Origin: Paramesorhizobium salinisoli
GTDB taxonomy: Bacteria > Pseudomonadota > Alphaproteobacteria > Rhizobiales > Rhizobiaceae
Assembly: GCF_003335045.1 (NCBI RefSeq)
Contig: NZ_QOZG01000003.1
Location: 62,001-126,000 of the forward strand
Direction: 5' to 3'
Length of the DNA stretch: 64,000 bases
How positions within the stretch are numbered: position 1 is the stretch's first letter; every line of letters begins with the position of its first letter. The position numbers and the translations under genes are program-made. The notes below the pieces were generated by a model. The model did no database searches. It was not told the DNA's origin and saw only the letters and a list, made by a program, of their open reading frames with translations. Positions 12,371-21,442 of this stretch are shown here, in pieces.

Positions 12371-12400
12371 GCCGCAACAACGCTTTCCTGTTGTTGCGGC
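12371..12400 (+). terminator. hairpin between tRNA-Thr and the MFS exporter
   Basis: Perfect 10-bp inverted repeat GCCGCAACAA/TTGTTGCGGC (plus a C-G pair) around an 8-base loop. No T-run follows, so it may be a weak terminator or processing signal for the tRNA transcript, or part of the leader of the downstream exporter. Confidence 0.4.
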
Positions 12401-12478
12401 AGTCTGCTCGGTTCAACCTTTAATTCACGACAGCGCAGGCCGCCGCCAAATGTCACTCATTTGAGCGGATCCTTTGTC

Positions 12479-13690
12479 ATGCCTATCATTCAGAAACCAC
12501 GGCTGTGGACCTATAGCCCGCCAGTGGCGTTGATGCTCCTGGCCCCATTCAACATATTTCCCTCGCTCGGCATGGACATATATTTGCCGGTCGTCCCCAT
12601 GATGCCGACAATTCTCCAGACCTCGCCGGCCGTGGTCCAGTTGACCCTTACCGTCTACATGGTCATGCTTGGCGTGGGGCAGATCGTCTTCGGCCCACTG
12701 TCGGACCGGATAGGCCGTCGTTCGGTTCTCGTCGGCGGGGCAGTTCTTTTCGCCCTTGCATCATTTGCCTTGGCAGCAACGTCCCAGGCTTATGTTTTTA
12801 TAGCGCTCCGGCTGGTGCACGCCATAGGCGCGTCAGCCATGCTGGTGGCGCTCTTTGCCACCGTGCGGGATGTTTACGCCGAAAGGCCCGAAAGCGTCGT
12901 CATCTACAGTCTCATGAGTGCGATGTTGGCATTCGTGCCGGCACTCGGGCCTATTGCGGGCGCACTCATTGCTGATGCGTGGGGGTGGCGCGCCATCTTT
13001 GTCGCTCTCGGCATTCCCACTGTTGCGATGCTCTTCTTGGTCCTGCCAAAATGGCATGAGACGCGATTGGTTCAGGAGACGCCTCGTGCGGCAGCATTTC
13101 GCCCGGTGCTGGAAAGTCTCACGTTCTGGACCTACACAATTGCCTTTGGGACCGCGATGGGCACGTTCTTCGTGTTCTTCTCGACGGCGCCGCGGGTGCT
13201 GATCGATGGCGCGGGATTCTCGGAACTTGGCTTCAGCGTTGCTTTTGCGACCGTTGCCCTGGTCATGATCGTCACAACGCGCTTTGCCAAACGCTTCGTG
13301 GAGCGATGGGGAAGTGCCGGAAGCGTTGCGCGCGGCATGGCGATGCTGGTCATGGGCGCCGGTTTGCTGGCTCTCAACCAACTCTTCCTGCCACCGTCGT
13401 TTTGGTCTTTCGTTCTGCCGATGTGGTTGATGGCTATAGGAATCGTGTTCACGACATCGGTTACGGCCAATGGCGCGCTGCGGGAGTTTGGCGACATTGC
13501 CGGAACGGCTGTTGCCCTGCACTTTTGCATCCAGAGCATCATCGTAGGTGTGTTCGGCACCTGCTTCGTGATCCTGCTTGGTGGCGGCACTGCCTGGCCT
13601 TTGGTCGCCTATTCGGCCGGGATGGCGGGTGTCACCCTGGGGGCGCTGCGGAGGCTTCATATCCGGAATGCGCATCCACAACCCGCCTGA
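12479..13690 (+). CDS. MFS drug exporter of the FloR/CmlA (chloramphenicol/florfenicol) group
   Basis: About 403 residues with 12 predicted membrane spans. MDIYLPVVPMMP, the MFS motif A FGPLSDRIGRR, SAMLVALFATVRDVYA, FVPALGPIAGALI and FFVFFSTAPRVLI follow the FloR/CmlA proteins nearly word for word, much closer than general Bcr-type exporters. These proteins expel phenicols in exchange for protons at the inner membrane. Chromosomal homologues occur in Brucellaceae; whether this one confers resistance is unknown. I place the start at ATG 12479 behind GAGCGGA; a TTG at 12461 is possible. It sits alone, just after tRNA-Thr, with a strong hairpin downstream. Confidence 0.88.
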   Translation: MPIIQKPRLWTYSPPVALMLLAPFNIFPSLGMDIYLPVVPMMPTILQTSPAVVQLTLTVYMVMLGVGQIVFGPLSDRIGRRSVLVGGAVLFALASFALAATSQAYVFIALRLVHAIGASAMLVALFATVRDVYAERPESVVIYSLMSAMLAFVPALGPIAGALIADAWGWRAIFVALGIPTVAMLFLVLPKWHETRLVQETPRAAAFRPVLESLTFWTYTIAFGTAMGTFFVFFSTAPRVLIDGAGFSELGFSVAFATVALVMIVTTRFAKRFVERWGSAGSVARGMAMLVMGAGLLALNQLFLPPSFWSFVLPMWLMAIGIVFTTSVTANGALREFGDIAGTAVALHFCIQSIIVGVFGTCFVILLGGGTAWPLVAYSAGMAGVTLGALRRLHIRNAHPQPA

Positions 13691-13699
13691 TGCTGTTCC

Positions 13700-13731
13700 G
13701 CACGAGCGGCTTGCATGTGGGCCGCTCGTGC
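13700..13731 (+). terminator. hairpin downstream of the MFS exporter
   Basis: Perfect 11-bp stem GCACGAGCGGC/GCCGCTCGTGC with a 10-base loop, nine bases after the exporter stop. No clear T-run, so termination strength is uncertain. Confidence 0.55.
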
Positions 13732-13847
13732 ATCCCACGACTAGGATTTGCCGGTTGAAGCCAGTGCGGACTGAAGCTCGATCGCGGAACCAATACGGGG
13801 TTATTCCGTTCTGCTGCGGGGGTGCTCGGAAAGAACAGGAAGGCTAG

Positions 13848-14153
13848 ATGATGAAAACGCCAGTTGCACTATCCGCAGCATTGATATTTGCAGGAGTGAC
13901 CGTGGGGACAGGCTCTGCTTTCGCCCAGGACATGGTCATCACGGAAGTACCGCCACCCGTACGTGAATATGTGATCCAGCATCCGGTGGATCCCGTGGTC
14001 ATCGAAGGTGACGTGGTTGAAGGATACGTGATCCCCCAGGATATCGAACTGCGCCCGGTGCCGGACATGCCGCAATACGGCTACATCTATGTCAACGGCC
14101 AACCGGTGATCGTTTCATTGGAAAATCGCAAGGTCATCTACCTGGGGGAATAG
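13848..14153 (+). CDS. DUF1236 exported protein
   Basis: 101 residues with a signal peptide (TPVALSAALIFAGVTVG, likely cleavage after AFA) and a mature part rich in Val, Pro and acidic residues. PPPVREYVIQHP and the RPVPDMPQYGYIYVNGQPV segment are the core of DUF1236, a Rhizobiales periplasmic family of unknown role. A AGGAAGG ribosome site precedes the ATG; a second ATG follows directly. Convergent with fhuC. Confidence 0.82.
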   Translation: MMKTPVALSAALIFAGVTVGTGSAFAQDMVITEVPPPVREYVIQHPVDPVVIEGDVVEGYVIPQDIELRPVPDMPQYGYIYVNGQPVIVSLENRKVIYLGE

Positions 14154-14183
14154 ACCGCAACGATGATTTCGGCCAGCAAGACG

Positions 14184-15020
14184 CTATCTGACGAAGCTGA
14201 CCGGAAGTCCGGACGCAGGATGTGTGATGACATCCATTGCGATACCATAGATACGCTGGAGCTCCTCGGGAACCATGATTTCCCGGGGAGTCCCTCGCGC
14301 AATCAAATGGCCGGAATGCAGCGCCACCAGCTCGTCGCAAAACCGCGCGGCCATGTTGATGTCGTGCAACACCACCAGCACGCCGACCCCCTTGGTCTGG
14401 CTCAGGCGGTGGACGAGGGAAAGAACCTCCATTTGGTGGGCAACATCGAGAGCCGAAATCGGTTCGTCGAGAAGCAGGCACTCGGCATCCTGCGCCACCA
14501 GCATCGCGAGCCAGACACGCTGGCGCTCTCCGCCTGAAAGCGTGTCTACCAGCCGGTCGGCCATGGGCCCGATCTCGGTAAGCTCAATGGCCTCGTCGAC
14601 CTTTTCGCTGTCGATCTTGCTGAAGCGTCCAAGCGCTCCGTGCCAGGGATAACGCCCCAGCGCCACCAATTCCTTGACCAGCATGCCGGAAGCCGGCGGT
14701 GTCTGCTGTGGCAGATACGCCACCTTGCGGGCAAATGGCCGGTCTCCCCATGCCTCGAGAGGCCTGCCTTCGAAGCGCACCTCGCCACCCGTCGGCTGTT
14801 GCTGGCGGGCGAGGATCTTGATCAAGGTCGATTTTCCTGAACCATTATGACCGATCAACCCGATGACGCGCCGCGCCGGCAGGGTCAGCGTCAGCGGATG
14901 CAGGAGTTGTCGTCCGCCGACGGCGAAGGAAACCTTGTCGAGTTCATAGAGTGCGTCCGGGGCGATCCCCAACGACTGTTTTGCAAGATCCGAGGTTGAT
15001 CGCGGATTGAGAAAGGTCAT
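14184..15020 (-). CDS. fhuC: iron(III)-hydroxamate ABC transporter ATP-binding protein FhuC
   Basis: 278 residues. Walker A GHNGSGKS, signature LSGGERQR and Walker B CLLLDEPISALD are intact. FARKVAYLPQQTPPASGMLVKELVALGRYPWHGALGRF and HDINMAARFCDELVALHSG match E. coli FhuC far better than generic siderophore ATPases (longer strings are summarised here from residues about 96-135 and 218-236). It would energise uptake of hydroxamate siderophores through FhuB. No binding protein or permease gene is adjacent on either side, so the partners must lie elsewhere. Confidence 0.88.
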   Translation of the reverse strand: MTFLNPRSTSDLAKQSLGIAPDALYELDKVSFAVGGRQLLHPLTLTLPARRVIGLIGHNGSGKSTLIKILARQQQPTGGEVRFEGRPLEAWGDRPFARKVAYLPQQTPPASGMLVKELVALGRYPWHGALGRFSKIDSEKVDEAIELTEIGPMADRLVDTLSGGERQRVWLAMLVAQDAECLLLDEPISALDVAHQMEVLSLVHRLSQTKGVGVLVVLHDINMAARFCDELVALHSGHLIARGTPREIMVPEELQRIYGIAMDVITHPASGLPVSFVR

Positions 15021-15144
15021 GCGGGCTCTGCCGTCGTTTGAACGTTGTGGACATCGTTTACCGTCGTTAACACGAACATAAAGTTCATGTTAAGATAGTT
15101 GACGCAAGATCATTTGGGGGCAGGCAAAATGAGGACAGCCTGTG

Positions 15145-15303
15145 ATGATAATCCGGCTAGCTATCGTGTGCCTGATGTTTGCCGCTTTTGCGGTTGGTTT
15201 CGGCGCGCTGGTCAGCAAAGACCCTGAATTCACCAAATTCGTCTCCGCGACATCGAACAATCGCTGCGCGTTCAACCTGCCGTGCAGGCCTTCGAAACTG
15301 TAA
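15145..15303 (+). CDS. small membrane or exported protein, 52 residues
   Basis: Short ORF starting MIIRLAIVCLMFAAFAV with one hydrophobic segment (about residues 3-24), then a hydrophilic tail containing two Cys (RCAFNLPCRPSKL). A GAGGA ribosome site lies nine bases upstream of the ATG. It ends three bases before the stop of the convergent RadC-like gene. The pattern is that of a single-span or secreted small protein; I do not recognise a family. Confidence 0.55.
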   Translation: MIIRLAIVCLMFAAFAVGFGALVSKDPEFTKFVSATSNNRCAFNLPCRPSKL

Positions 15304-15305
15304 AT

Positions 15306-16088
15306 CTAGAGCAGGTCCAGCGCTTTGAAGCTGGCGTGCCCGGATTTTCCGATGATGATATGATCATGCACGGTGATGCCCAGCGCCTTGGCGACATCGA
15401 CGATTGTTTTTGTCATGCTGATATCCGCGCGCGACGGAGTAGGGTCTCCCGAAGGATGATTGTGCACCAGAATCAAGGCTGAGGCCGAAAGCTCGAGGGC
15501 TCGGCGGACGATTTCGCGGGGATAGACCGGCGTATGGTCGACCGTGCCGACTTGCTGCACCTCATCGGCGATCAAGCCATTCTTCTTGTCGAGAAACAGG
15601 ATGCGGAATTGCTCGCGCTCCTCGTAAGCCATGGCCGCGGTGCAATATTCGATGACCTTGCTCCAGGAGCCAAGCACCTCTCGGCCCTTGATCGTGCTGC
15701 GGCCCATGCGCTGTCCGGCGGCCGCGATGAATTTCAGATCGGCGGCGATGGAGCGGCCGCAGCCCGGCACCTCCATCAGCAACCGCTCCGGCGCGCCCAG
15801 CACCTCGGCGAAGGAGCCGAACCGCGCAAGCAGCGCCTTCGCGAGCGGTTTGGTATCGGCACGCGGAATGGTGCGAAAGAGCAGAAGTTCAAGCAGTTCG
15901 TAGTCCGCCAGCGCGTCACCGCCGCTTTCCCGGAAACGTTGCCGCAACCGCTCGCGATGGCCTTCATAATGGGGGCGGGATGGCTTGATCGCGTTAAGTG
16001 GAGAGGAGGATTCGATGGCCGGCTCTTCAAACTTGCTCTGCGCACTTTCCTCCAGAAAGCCCTCCTCGCGATCTTTCTCGTCCGCCAT
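15306..16088 (-). CDS. RadC-like JAB/MPN domain protein
   Basis: About 260 residues. An N-terminal helix-hairpin-helix region ([28 protein letters not shown]) is followed by a JAMM metalloprotease-like site [14 protein letters not shown] with the downstream D. This is the widespread RadC/YicR family, once linked to DNA repair but of unclear function. The first 45 residues are acidic and variable. I choose ATG 16088 over a TTG at 16106. It lies downstream of map and may be cotranscribed. Confidence 0.92.
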   Translation of the reverse strand: MADEKDREEGFLEESAQSKFEEPAIESSSPLNAIKPSRPHYEGHRERLRQRFRESGGDALADYELLELLLFRTIPRADTKPLAKALLARFGSFAEVLGAPERLLMEVPGCGRSIAADLKFIAAAGQRMGRSTIKGREVLGSWSKVIEYCTAAMAYEEREQFRILFLDKKNGLIADEVQQVGTVDHTPVYPREIVRRALELSASALILVHNHPSGDPTPSRADISMTKTIVDVAKALGITVHDHIIIGKSGHASFKALDLL

Positions 16089-16178
16089 TCCCCGCAGTCC
16101 CCCCAAATTTTAATAGCTGAATTTTCCTGGATATTTCCCGGGGTTTCGCTGAAATCCCCGGTTCCCCGAAATACCCTG

Positions 16179-17006
16179 TCAGGAAGTCGGCTTCGGGCCG
16201 AATATTCCTGCGGGCGAGAGTGTGAAAACCTCGCACCCGTCCTTCGTCACGCCGACCGTATGCTCATATTGCGCGGAAAGCGAGCGATCACGCGTCACGG
16301 CAGTCCAGCCGTCCGCCAGCACTTTGACATGCGGCTTGCCCAGATTGATCATCGGCTCGATGGTGAAGATCATGCCTTCGCGCATTTCCACGCCTTCGCC
16401 GGGCGATCCATAGTGAAGAATGTTCGGCGCATCGTGGAAGAGCCGGCCGACGCCATGCCCGCAGAAATCGCGGACCACGGAACAACGCTCCGCCTCGGCA
16501 TAGGTCTGGATAGCCGCGCCGATCGCGCCGGTACGCGCACCTGGCCTGACCGCCGCAATGCCACGCATCAGTGATTCATGCGTCACTTCGAGCAGGCGCT
16601 CCGCCGCGCGCTTGATTTCACCGACCGCATACATCCGGCTTGAATCGCCGTGCCAGCCATCGAGGAGATAGGTCACGTCGATATTGACGATATCGCCTTC
16701 GCGCAGCGGCTTCTCATTGGGGATGCCGTGGCAGACCACATGATTGATCGAGGTGCAGGAGGATTTGGTGAAGCCGCGATAATTGAGCGTAGCGGGGATG
16801 GCCCCATGATCCGCGCCAAATTCAAAAACGAAGCGGTCGATCTCCTCGGTGGGCAGGCCCGGCCGGACGAACGATGCGAGCTCATCCAGGCAATGCGCGG
16901 TCAGATTACATGCCTTGCGCATGCCCTCGAAAGCTTCGGCATCGTAAAGGCGTATCTGGCCGGTGAATTTCAGAGGTGCGCTTGCCGCGTCGAGATAGGT
17001 AACCAT
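16179..17006 (-). CDS. map: type I methionine aminopeptidase
   Basis: 275 residues; removes the initiator Met from nascent proteins. The five metal ligands can be placed: D in VNIDVTYLLDGWHGDSSRM (two Asp), H in GHGVGRLFHDAP, E in FTIEPM and a late E in AQYEHTVGVT. The substrate-binding HVVCHGIPN segment is present. The ATG at 17006 (MVTYLDAAS) gives the usual length; the in-frame region upstream overlaps sfsA. The gene starts six bases after the sfsA stop, indicating an operon. Confidence 0.95.
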   Translation of the reverse strand: MVTYLDAASAPLKFTGQIRLYDAEAFEGMRKACNLTAHCLDELASFVRPGLPTEEIDRFVFEFGADHGAIPATLNYRGFTKSSCTSINHVVCHGIPNEKPLREGDIVNIDVTYLLDGWHGDSSRMYAVGEIKRAAERLLEVTHESLMRGIAAVRPGARTGAIGAAIQTYAEAERCSVVRDFCGHGVGRLFHDAPNILHYGSPGEGVEMREGMIFTIEPMINLGKPHVKVLADGWTAVTRDRSLSAQYEHTVGVTKDGCEVFTLSPAGIFGPKPTS

Positions 17007-17011
17007 TGGCT

Positions 17012-17719
17012 TTATATCCGTTCGTCGATCGGCACCGCGCATTCTGCGACAATACCTTCGGGCGTTATTTGGCATCGAATTGCATAGGCCTCAACCCCGC
17101 GCAACCGAGCCCGATCGAATGCTTTGAAATAGGCAGGATCCAGATCCCCGCAAAGACGAAAGCTGTTGCAATCATTACGCTGTATGACGAACAGCATAAT
17201 ACCCCGATGCCCAGCTTCTACCATGTCGCCGAGTTCGTCCAGATGTTTTGCGCCGCGCGCCGTCACCGTATCGGGAAATTCGGCAAGACCCCGCTGGCGC
17301 ATGAAATGCACGTTCTTCACTTCGACATAGGCAGTGGGCCGGGCGATGTCGGATAAAAGAATATCGATGCGCGAGTTACGCCCGTATTTCTGCTCGCGCC
17401 TGAGATCGGCGTAGCCCTGAAGCGAGGGCAGCATGCCCTGAAGGATGGCTTCTTCGGCTATCCGGTTGGGAAGGCCGGTATTGACCCCGACCAGCGTTCC
17501 ATCTGCCTCGACGATCTGCAGCGTATGGGGGTATTTGCGCTTTCCGCCATCGGAAACGCTGAGCCAGACACGAGAACCGGGCGCGTTGAGGCCCTGCATA
17601 GAACCGGTATTCGGCACCGACGCGGTTATGAAGCGACCGTCAGCCAGCGTGACGTCGGCGAGGAAGCGCTTGTAGCGGCGTTCGAGCCGCCCGGAAACCA
17701 TCGGCAGGATAAATTGCAT
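17012..17719 (-). CDS. sfsA: DNA/RNA nuclease SfsA-family protein
   Basis: 235 residues. The start [20 protein letters not shown], the [10 protein letters not shown] motif and the PD-(D/E)XK-like block [20 protein letters not shown] are characteristic of SfsA, named for sugar-fermentation stimulation in E. coli and probably a nucleic-acid-binding nuclease-fold protein. Its placement just upstream of map is common in Rhizobiales. Confidence 0.94.
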   Translation of the reverse strand: MQFILPMVSGRLERRYKRFLADVTLADGRFITASVPNTGSMQGLNAPGSRVWLSVSDGGKRKYPHTLQIVEADGTLVGVNTGLPNRIAEEAILQGMLPSLQGYADLRREQKYGRNSRIDILLSDIARPTAYVEVKNVHFMRQRGLAEFPDTVTARGAKHLDELGDMVEAGHRGIMLFVIQRNDCNSFRLCGDLDPAYFKAFDRARLRGVEAYAIRCQITPEGIVAECAVPIDERI

Positions 17720-17820
17720 AGGATGAAATTAATCGAGCATCAGGCTTTTCGCAACCCGCCGTCGAGTTCGCCATTTCATGGAAAGGGAGCAAACCGGCGG
17801 GCCTAAGCGCTTGAAAAGAT

Positions 17821-17896
17821 TGGTACGCCCAAGGGGAATCGAACCCCTGTTTCCGCCGTGAAAGGGCGGCGTCCTAGACCGCTAGACGATGGGCGC
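17821..17896 (-). tRNA. tRNA-Glu (anticodon TTC)
   Basis: Reading the minus strand: acceptor GCGCCCA/TGGGCGT (G-T first pair), D-arm with TCGTCTAGCGG, anticodon stem CCGCC/GGCGG with loop CTTTCAC (anticodon at 17860-17862), T-arm CAGGGGTTCGAATCCCC, and an encoded CCA end. Confidence 0.96.
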
Positions 17897-17977
17897 CCGC
17901 CGGTGAATGGGCTTATAGAGAGGAAGTTTTTTTCCCGCAACAGCTAAAAATGATTTTTTTCAAAAAAAAGCGACCCG

Positions 17978-19240
17978 TTAGCCGCGACGTACGCAGCGCC
18001 AATTCCAGTCGCGCTCGGGGCCGATGTCGATATGGACCGAACTCGTGTGACAATAGGTTCCGACACCGCCACGGTTCGGCATGCTGCGGACATAACGGGC
18101 GATGTCCCATTTGGAGACGCCGTCGATCTGGATATCGGCCGCCGCGCACATCATGTGCAATGACCGCCTCGCTCCATTCACCGCGCGATTGTGCGAAGGG
18201 CTGCGATAGCCCGACGTTATCATAACAGGCCGGCGGAAATGACGCTCGACCGTCTTGAGAAGAGCCACCAATTGCGGTTTGAGGCAGGCGACATCAACCG
18301 ATTCGCGCTGTTTCTTCAGGCCATTCGGGGCCAGGCGGGCCAATCCGCCGGCCGATGCGAGCTGAATGGGGAAAGCCTCATCCTCTTCATGCGCATCGAT
18401 ATCGCTGTCGTCATCCATGCTGGTGCGCCGCTTGATCTCGATACCGAAATTTTCCCGTACCCCGGGCAGGGCGTCGTTATACTTGCGTGGGGTGCTGCCA
18501 CTGGCCTTCGATGCTGCTGACGCAACGACAGCTTTTTTCTCGACCGAATTGTCCAGTATCTTCGCCGATTCGTTCTTCTTGGGACGATTGTCGGAAAAGA
18601 GGCGCATAATCGTACCGCCCGATTGCGAGGAGCGGTTGACCGGTGACGCAGGTGTTGCGAAGGCGACCTGGCGCGGCGAAGTCGAAAGCGAAGCGGTCTG
18701 AACCTTGGTTGCCGGAGCCTGGGTTTCAGCTGCCTGAGCATTCGATTCTGCCGTTTGCGGTGCATCCGCTGCCGAAGCAGCCGCATTGGCCGCGGGCGGC
18801 GAGGTCGGGGGAACAGGCGCGGAGGCCGTGACTTCACCCGTGGTATCGCTTGCAGCCGCAGCCGGTTTGGCATTCTCAGCTGTCGCAGCTTCCTCGGCTG
18901 GACCCTGTTCCGCGGGAGTGGCGCTCTTCGTATCGGCCAGAGCAAGAACCGTATTGCCGGATTCGGGCTGCGTGGATGCAGAATTCTCGGCGGTTTCCGT
19001 GGCGCTGGTCATGGCATCGACGAGGGACAGCGCCTCGCCTTGTGCTTGCAATTGCGGCGTCGTGCCCGAGCCGGTGGCCGTACAGGCGGCAACGGTGACC
19101 GAAAGGAGGGCGATCGCCCATGCAAATGATCGGTTTTTACCAGCTCCCGACTGTTTGGTATGTCCGCTCAATGCATCCCCCGGGGCTTTTATTCCGAACT
19201 GACTTGCATCATGTCCGAATGGGTTATCTTTTGAGGGCAA
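17978..19240 (-). CDS. lipoprotein-like M15A/DUF882 peptidase with long disordered linker
   Basis: 420 residues in three parts. The N-terminus has a cytoplasmic lead of about 35 residues, then a hydrophobic segment ending at a lipobox-like VAAC near residue 53. Residues 55-240 are a low-complexity Ala/Glu/Pro/Thr stretch without fold. The last 120 residues form a DD-carboxypeptidase-like M15A domain: ITSGYRSPSHNRAV, SLHMMCAAADI and the metal-binding HTSSVHIDIG. It probably acts on peptidoglycan in the periplasm. The usual SxHxxGxAxD motif reads SLHMMCAAAD here, so Cys/Ala replace the common Gly/Lys positions. A run of T residues just past the stop (17951-17969) could terminate it. Confidence 0.85.
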   Translation of the reverse strand: MPSKDNPFGHDASQFGIKAPGDALSGHTKQSGAGKNRSFAWAIALLSVTVAACTATGSGTTPQLQAQGEALSLVDAMTSATETAENSASTQPESGNTVLALADTKSATPAEQGPAEEAATAENAKPAAAASDTTGEVTASAPVPPTSPPAANAAASAADAPQTAESNAQAAETQAPATKVQTASLSTSPRQVAFATPASPVNRSSQSGGTIMRLFSDNRPKKNESAKILDNSVEKKAVVASAASKASGSTPRKYNDALPGVRENFGIEIKRRTSMDDDSDIDAHEEDEAFPIQLASAGGLARLAPNGLKKQRESVDVACLKPQLVALLKTVERHFRRPVMITSGYRSPSHNRAVNGARRSLHMMCAAADIQIDGVSKWDIARYVRSMPNRGGVGTYCHTSSVHIDIGPERDWNWRCVRRG

Positions 19241-19402
19241 ACACCCTGTGAAAGTCTGGTTCGGAATCGGCCGAAGTTGGAAAATTCCATCTCAAGAACA
19301 GCACTTGCACAAATTAATTGGGAGGCAAGCGCGGGGGGATTGATATTACGTTTCATGATAAATCGCAATCCGTCCCCTGGTCTCCCTGGCGGGGCCCTTA
19401 TG

Positions 19403-19437
19403 TCACCTTAAAAGTACGGCAATTTTAGCTAAGGTGA
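19403..19437. repeat. inverted repeat TCACCTTA/TAAGGTGA
   Basis: Two perfect 8-base arms separated by 19 bases, in the 257-base gap between the M15 peptidase start and the PHA synthase stop (both minus strand). It could be an operator for the peptidase gene or a hairpin; no T-run follows. Confidence 0.45.
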
Positions 19438-19497
19438 GAATACGGGAAAAAGCCCGCTGTCACAAACCTGACATTGGCATTCCCATCACGAATAGTT

Positions 19498-21330
19498 TCA
19501 GGTGTGTAATCTTACGTAAAATCCAGGCGCATCATCGAGCACGTCGGAGTCATTACTTTGAATATGCCTCGGAAATACTTTTTTTGCGCCTTTATTTTCT
19601 ATCCATTCTTGCCAGTGAGGCCACCATGATCCGGGATGTTCTTGGGCGTTATTAAGCCAGTCCTGAAGATCTCCTTCAGCCTTGCCGCCGGTCCAATATT
19701 GATATTTCCGTTTTTGGGGCGGATTGATAACGCCGGCAATGTGGCCGGAACCCGCAAGGACATAGGTGACGTCGCCGCCGAAGCACTGGCTCCCGGTGAA
19801 AACCGAAGGCGCTGGTGCTATGTGGTCCTCCTTCGCGGCCAGGCTGTAGATCGGGATATTGATGTCGGCGAGCGATATCCTATGCCCCGCCAGCACCATC
19901 TTCCCGCGTGACAGCCGGTTTTCGAGATAGCAGTTGCGCAGGTAGAACGAGTGATTGGCCGCGCTCAGGCGCGTGGCATCGGCATTCCAGTAGAGAAGAT
20001 CGAAGGGTAGGGGATCCTTGCCCCTCATGTAATTATTGACGACATAGGGCCAGATGAGGTCGCTTGAACGTAACATGTTGAAGGCAGTCAGCATTTTCAT
20101 GCCATCGAGATAGCCTTCGCTGAACATCGCCTTTTCGAGTGCGCTGATCTGCTCTTCATCGACGAAAACCTTCAGATCGCCGGCATCTTCGAAATCGACC
20201 TGAGTCGTGAAGAATGTCGCCGATTTTACGCGGTCGTCGCCTTCCCGCGCCATCAGCGCGAGGGCCGCGGAAAGCAGGGTGCCGCCGACACAATAGCCGA
20301 TGGCATTGATCTTCCGCTCACCGGTCCGCCTTTCCACCGTATCGAGCCCAAACTGGATGCCCTCACGAATATAGGCCTCCCAATCCTTGTCGGCATGGCG
20401 GGCATCGGGGTTGACCCAGGAGATCACGAACACCGTATGACCCTGGTCGACCAGCCAGCGTATGAGGGACTTCTCAGGGCTCAGGTCGAGGATGTAGTAT
20501 TTATTGATCCAGGGCGGGCAGATGAGGAGAGGGCGCTCGAAAACCTTCTCCGTCGTGGGCGCATATTGAATGATCTCGGCCAGATCGTTGCGGGCCACGA
20601 CCTTTCCCGGTGTCGTCGCAAGGTTTTCGCCCAACCTGAAATAGCTGTGATCGGCTTGCCGTAGCCGCAGGTCACCCTTGCCGGCGATGATGTCCTCGGT
20701 CAGCATCTGCATTCCATAGACGAGGTTCAGGCCGTTCGAGGCAACCGTCTCCTTGAAGAGTTCCGGGTTGGTCAGGATGAAATTGGTAGGAGAGGCAGCG
20801 TTGATGATCTGGCGCACATAGAACGTGGCCTTGAGGCGGCTGTGGTCGTCGAGCCCCTCTGTTCTTTCTACCAGATCGAGCGCCCATTTTCCGGTGACGA
20901 GATAGACCTGCTTGAGGAAATCGAAGAAGGCGTTCTTCGTCCAGTCCTCGTCCTGGAAGCGCTTGTCCTTCGGGTCGGGCGTGACGACGGCTTCGGTGGT
21001 CTCGCCTGCCATGCGGCGAATGGAGTTCGTCCAGATGGCGAGAAAACTGGAAAACAGGCGGGTCTGCGCTTCGAGCGCTCGAACCGGGTCGGAAAGCCAA
21101 TATTCGGAAAGCTTGGAGAGCGTCTTGACCATGTCGGTCATGGGGTCGGCAAGGAGATCGTTCTTCAGCCCTTTTTCGCGCGGCTCTATCCAGGCGGACG
21201 CAGCCTTTCCTGCCTGCTCGATCATACGTGCGAGGTTTAATGCGAAACTGCTCGGGTCCTTGATGAGATAGTCATCAAGAGAAGGTTCGCCAGGAGGATT
21301 TTTCCCGCTGGGATCCCTTGGATCGGACAT
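19498..21330 (-). CDS. phaC: class I poly(3-hydroxyalkanoate) synthase PhaC
   Basis: 610 residues; polymerises hydroxyacyl-CoA on the surface of storage granules. The lipase-like box GYCVGG near residue 350 holds the catalytic Cys; ICPPWINKYYILDL, VISWVNPDARHADKDWE and SGHIAGVINPP (with the catalytic His) are standard class I PhaC blocks. A GGAGGG site precedes the ATG. phaA, phaB and phasin genes are not adjacent. Downstream a GCGGG/CCCGT mini-hairpin at 19442-19458 may help termination. Confidence 0.96.
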   Translation of the reverse strand: MSDPRDPSGKNPPGEPSLDDYLIKDPSSFALNLARMIEQAGKAASAWIEPREKGLKNDLLADPMTDMVKTLSKLSEYWLSDPVRALEAQTRLFSSFLAIWTNSIRRMAGETTEAVVTPDPKDKRFQDEDWTKNAFFDFLKQVYLVTGKWALDLVERTEGLDDHSRLKATFYVRQIINAASPTNFILTNPELFKETVASNGLNLVYGMQMLTEDIIAGKGDLRLRQADHSYFRLGENLATTPGKVVARNDLAEIIQYAPTTEKVFERPLLICPPWINKYYILDLSPEKSLIRWLVDQGHTVFVISWVNPDARHADKDWEAYIREGIQFGLDTVERRTGERKINAIGYCVGGTLLSAALALMAREGDDRVKSATFFTTQVDFEDAGDLKVFVDEEQISALEKAMFSEGYLDGMKMLTAFNMLRSSDLIWPYVVNNYMRGKDPLPFDLLYWNADATRLSAANHSFYLRNCYLENRLSRGKMVLAGHRISLADINIPIYSLAAKEDHIAPAPSVFTGSQCFGGDVTYVLAGSGHIAGVINPPQKRKYQYWTGGKAEGDLQDWLNNAQEHPGSWWPHWQEWIENKGAKKVFPRHIQSNDSDVLDDAPGFYVRLHT

Positions 21331-21442
21331 GATGTACTATTCCCTCCGGCGGCTCTTATTGACATAGTAGCATGAGTTGATGCTATCGGTTCAACAACCA
21401 AAATTCGTTTGGGACCGCCGTTCCTGCAGAGGTTAAGATATT

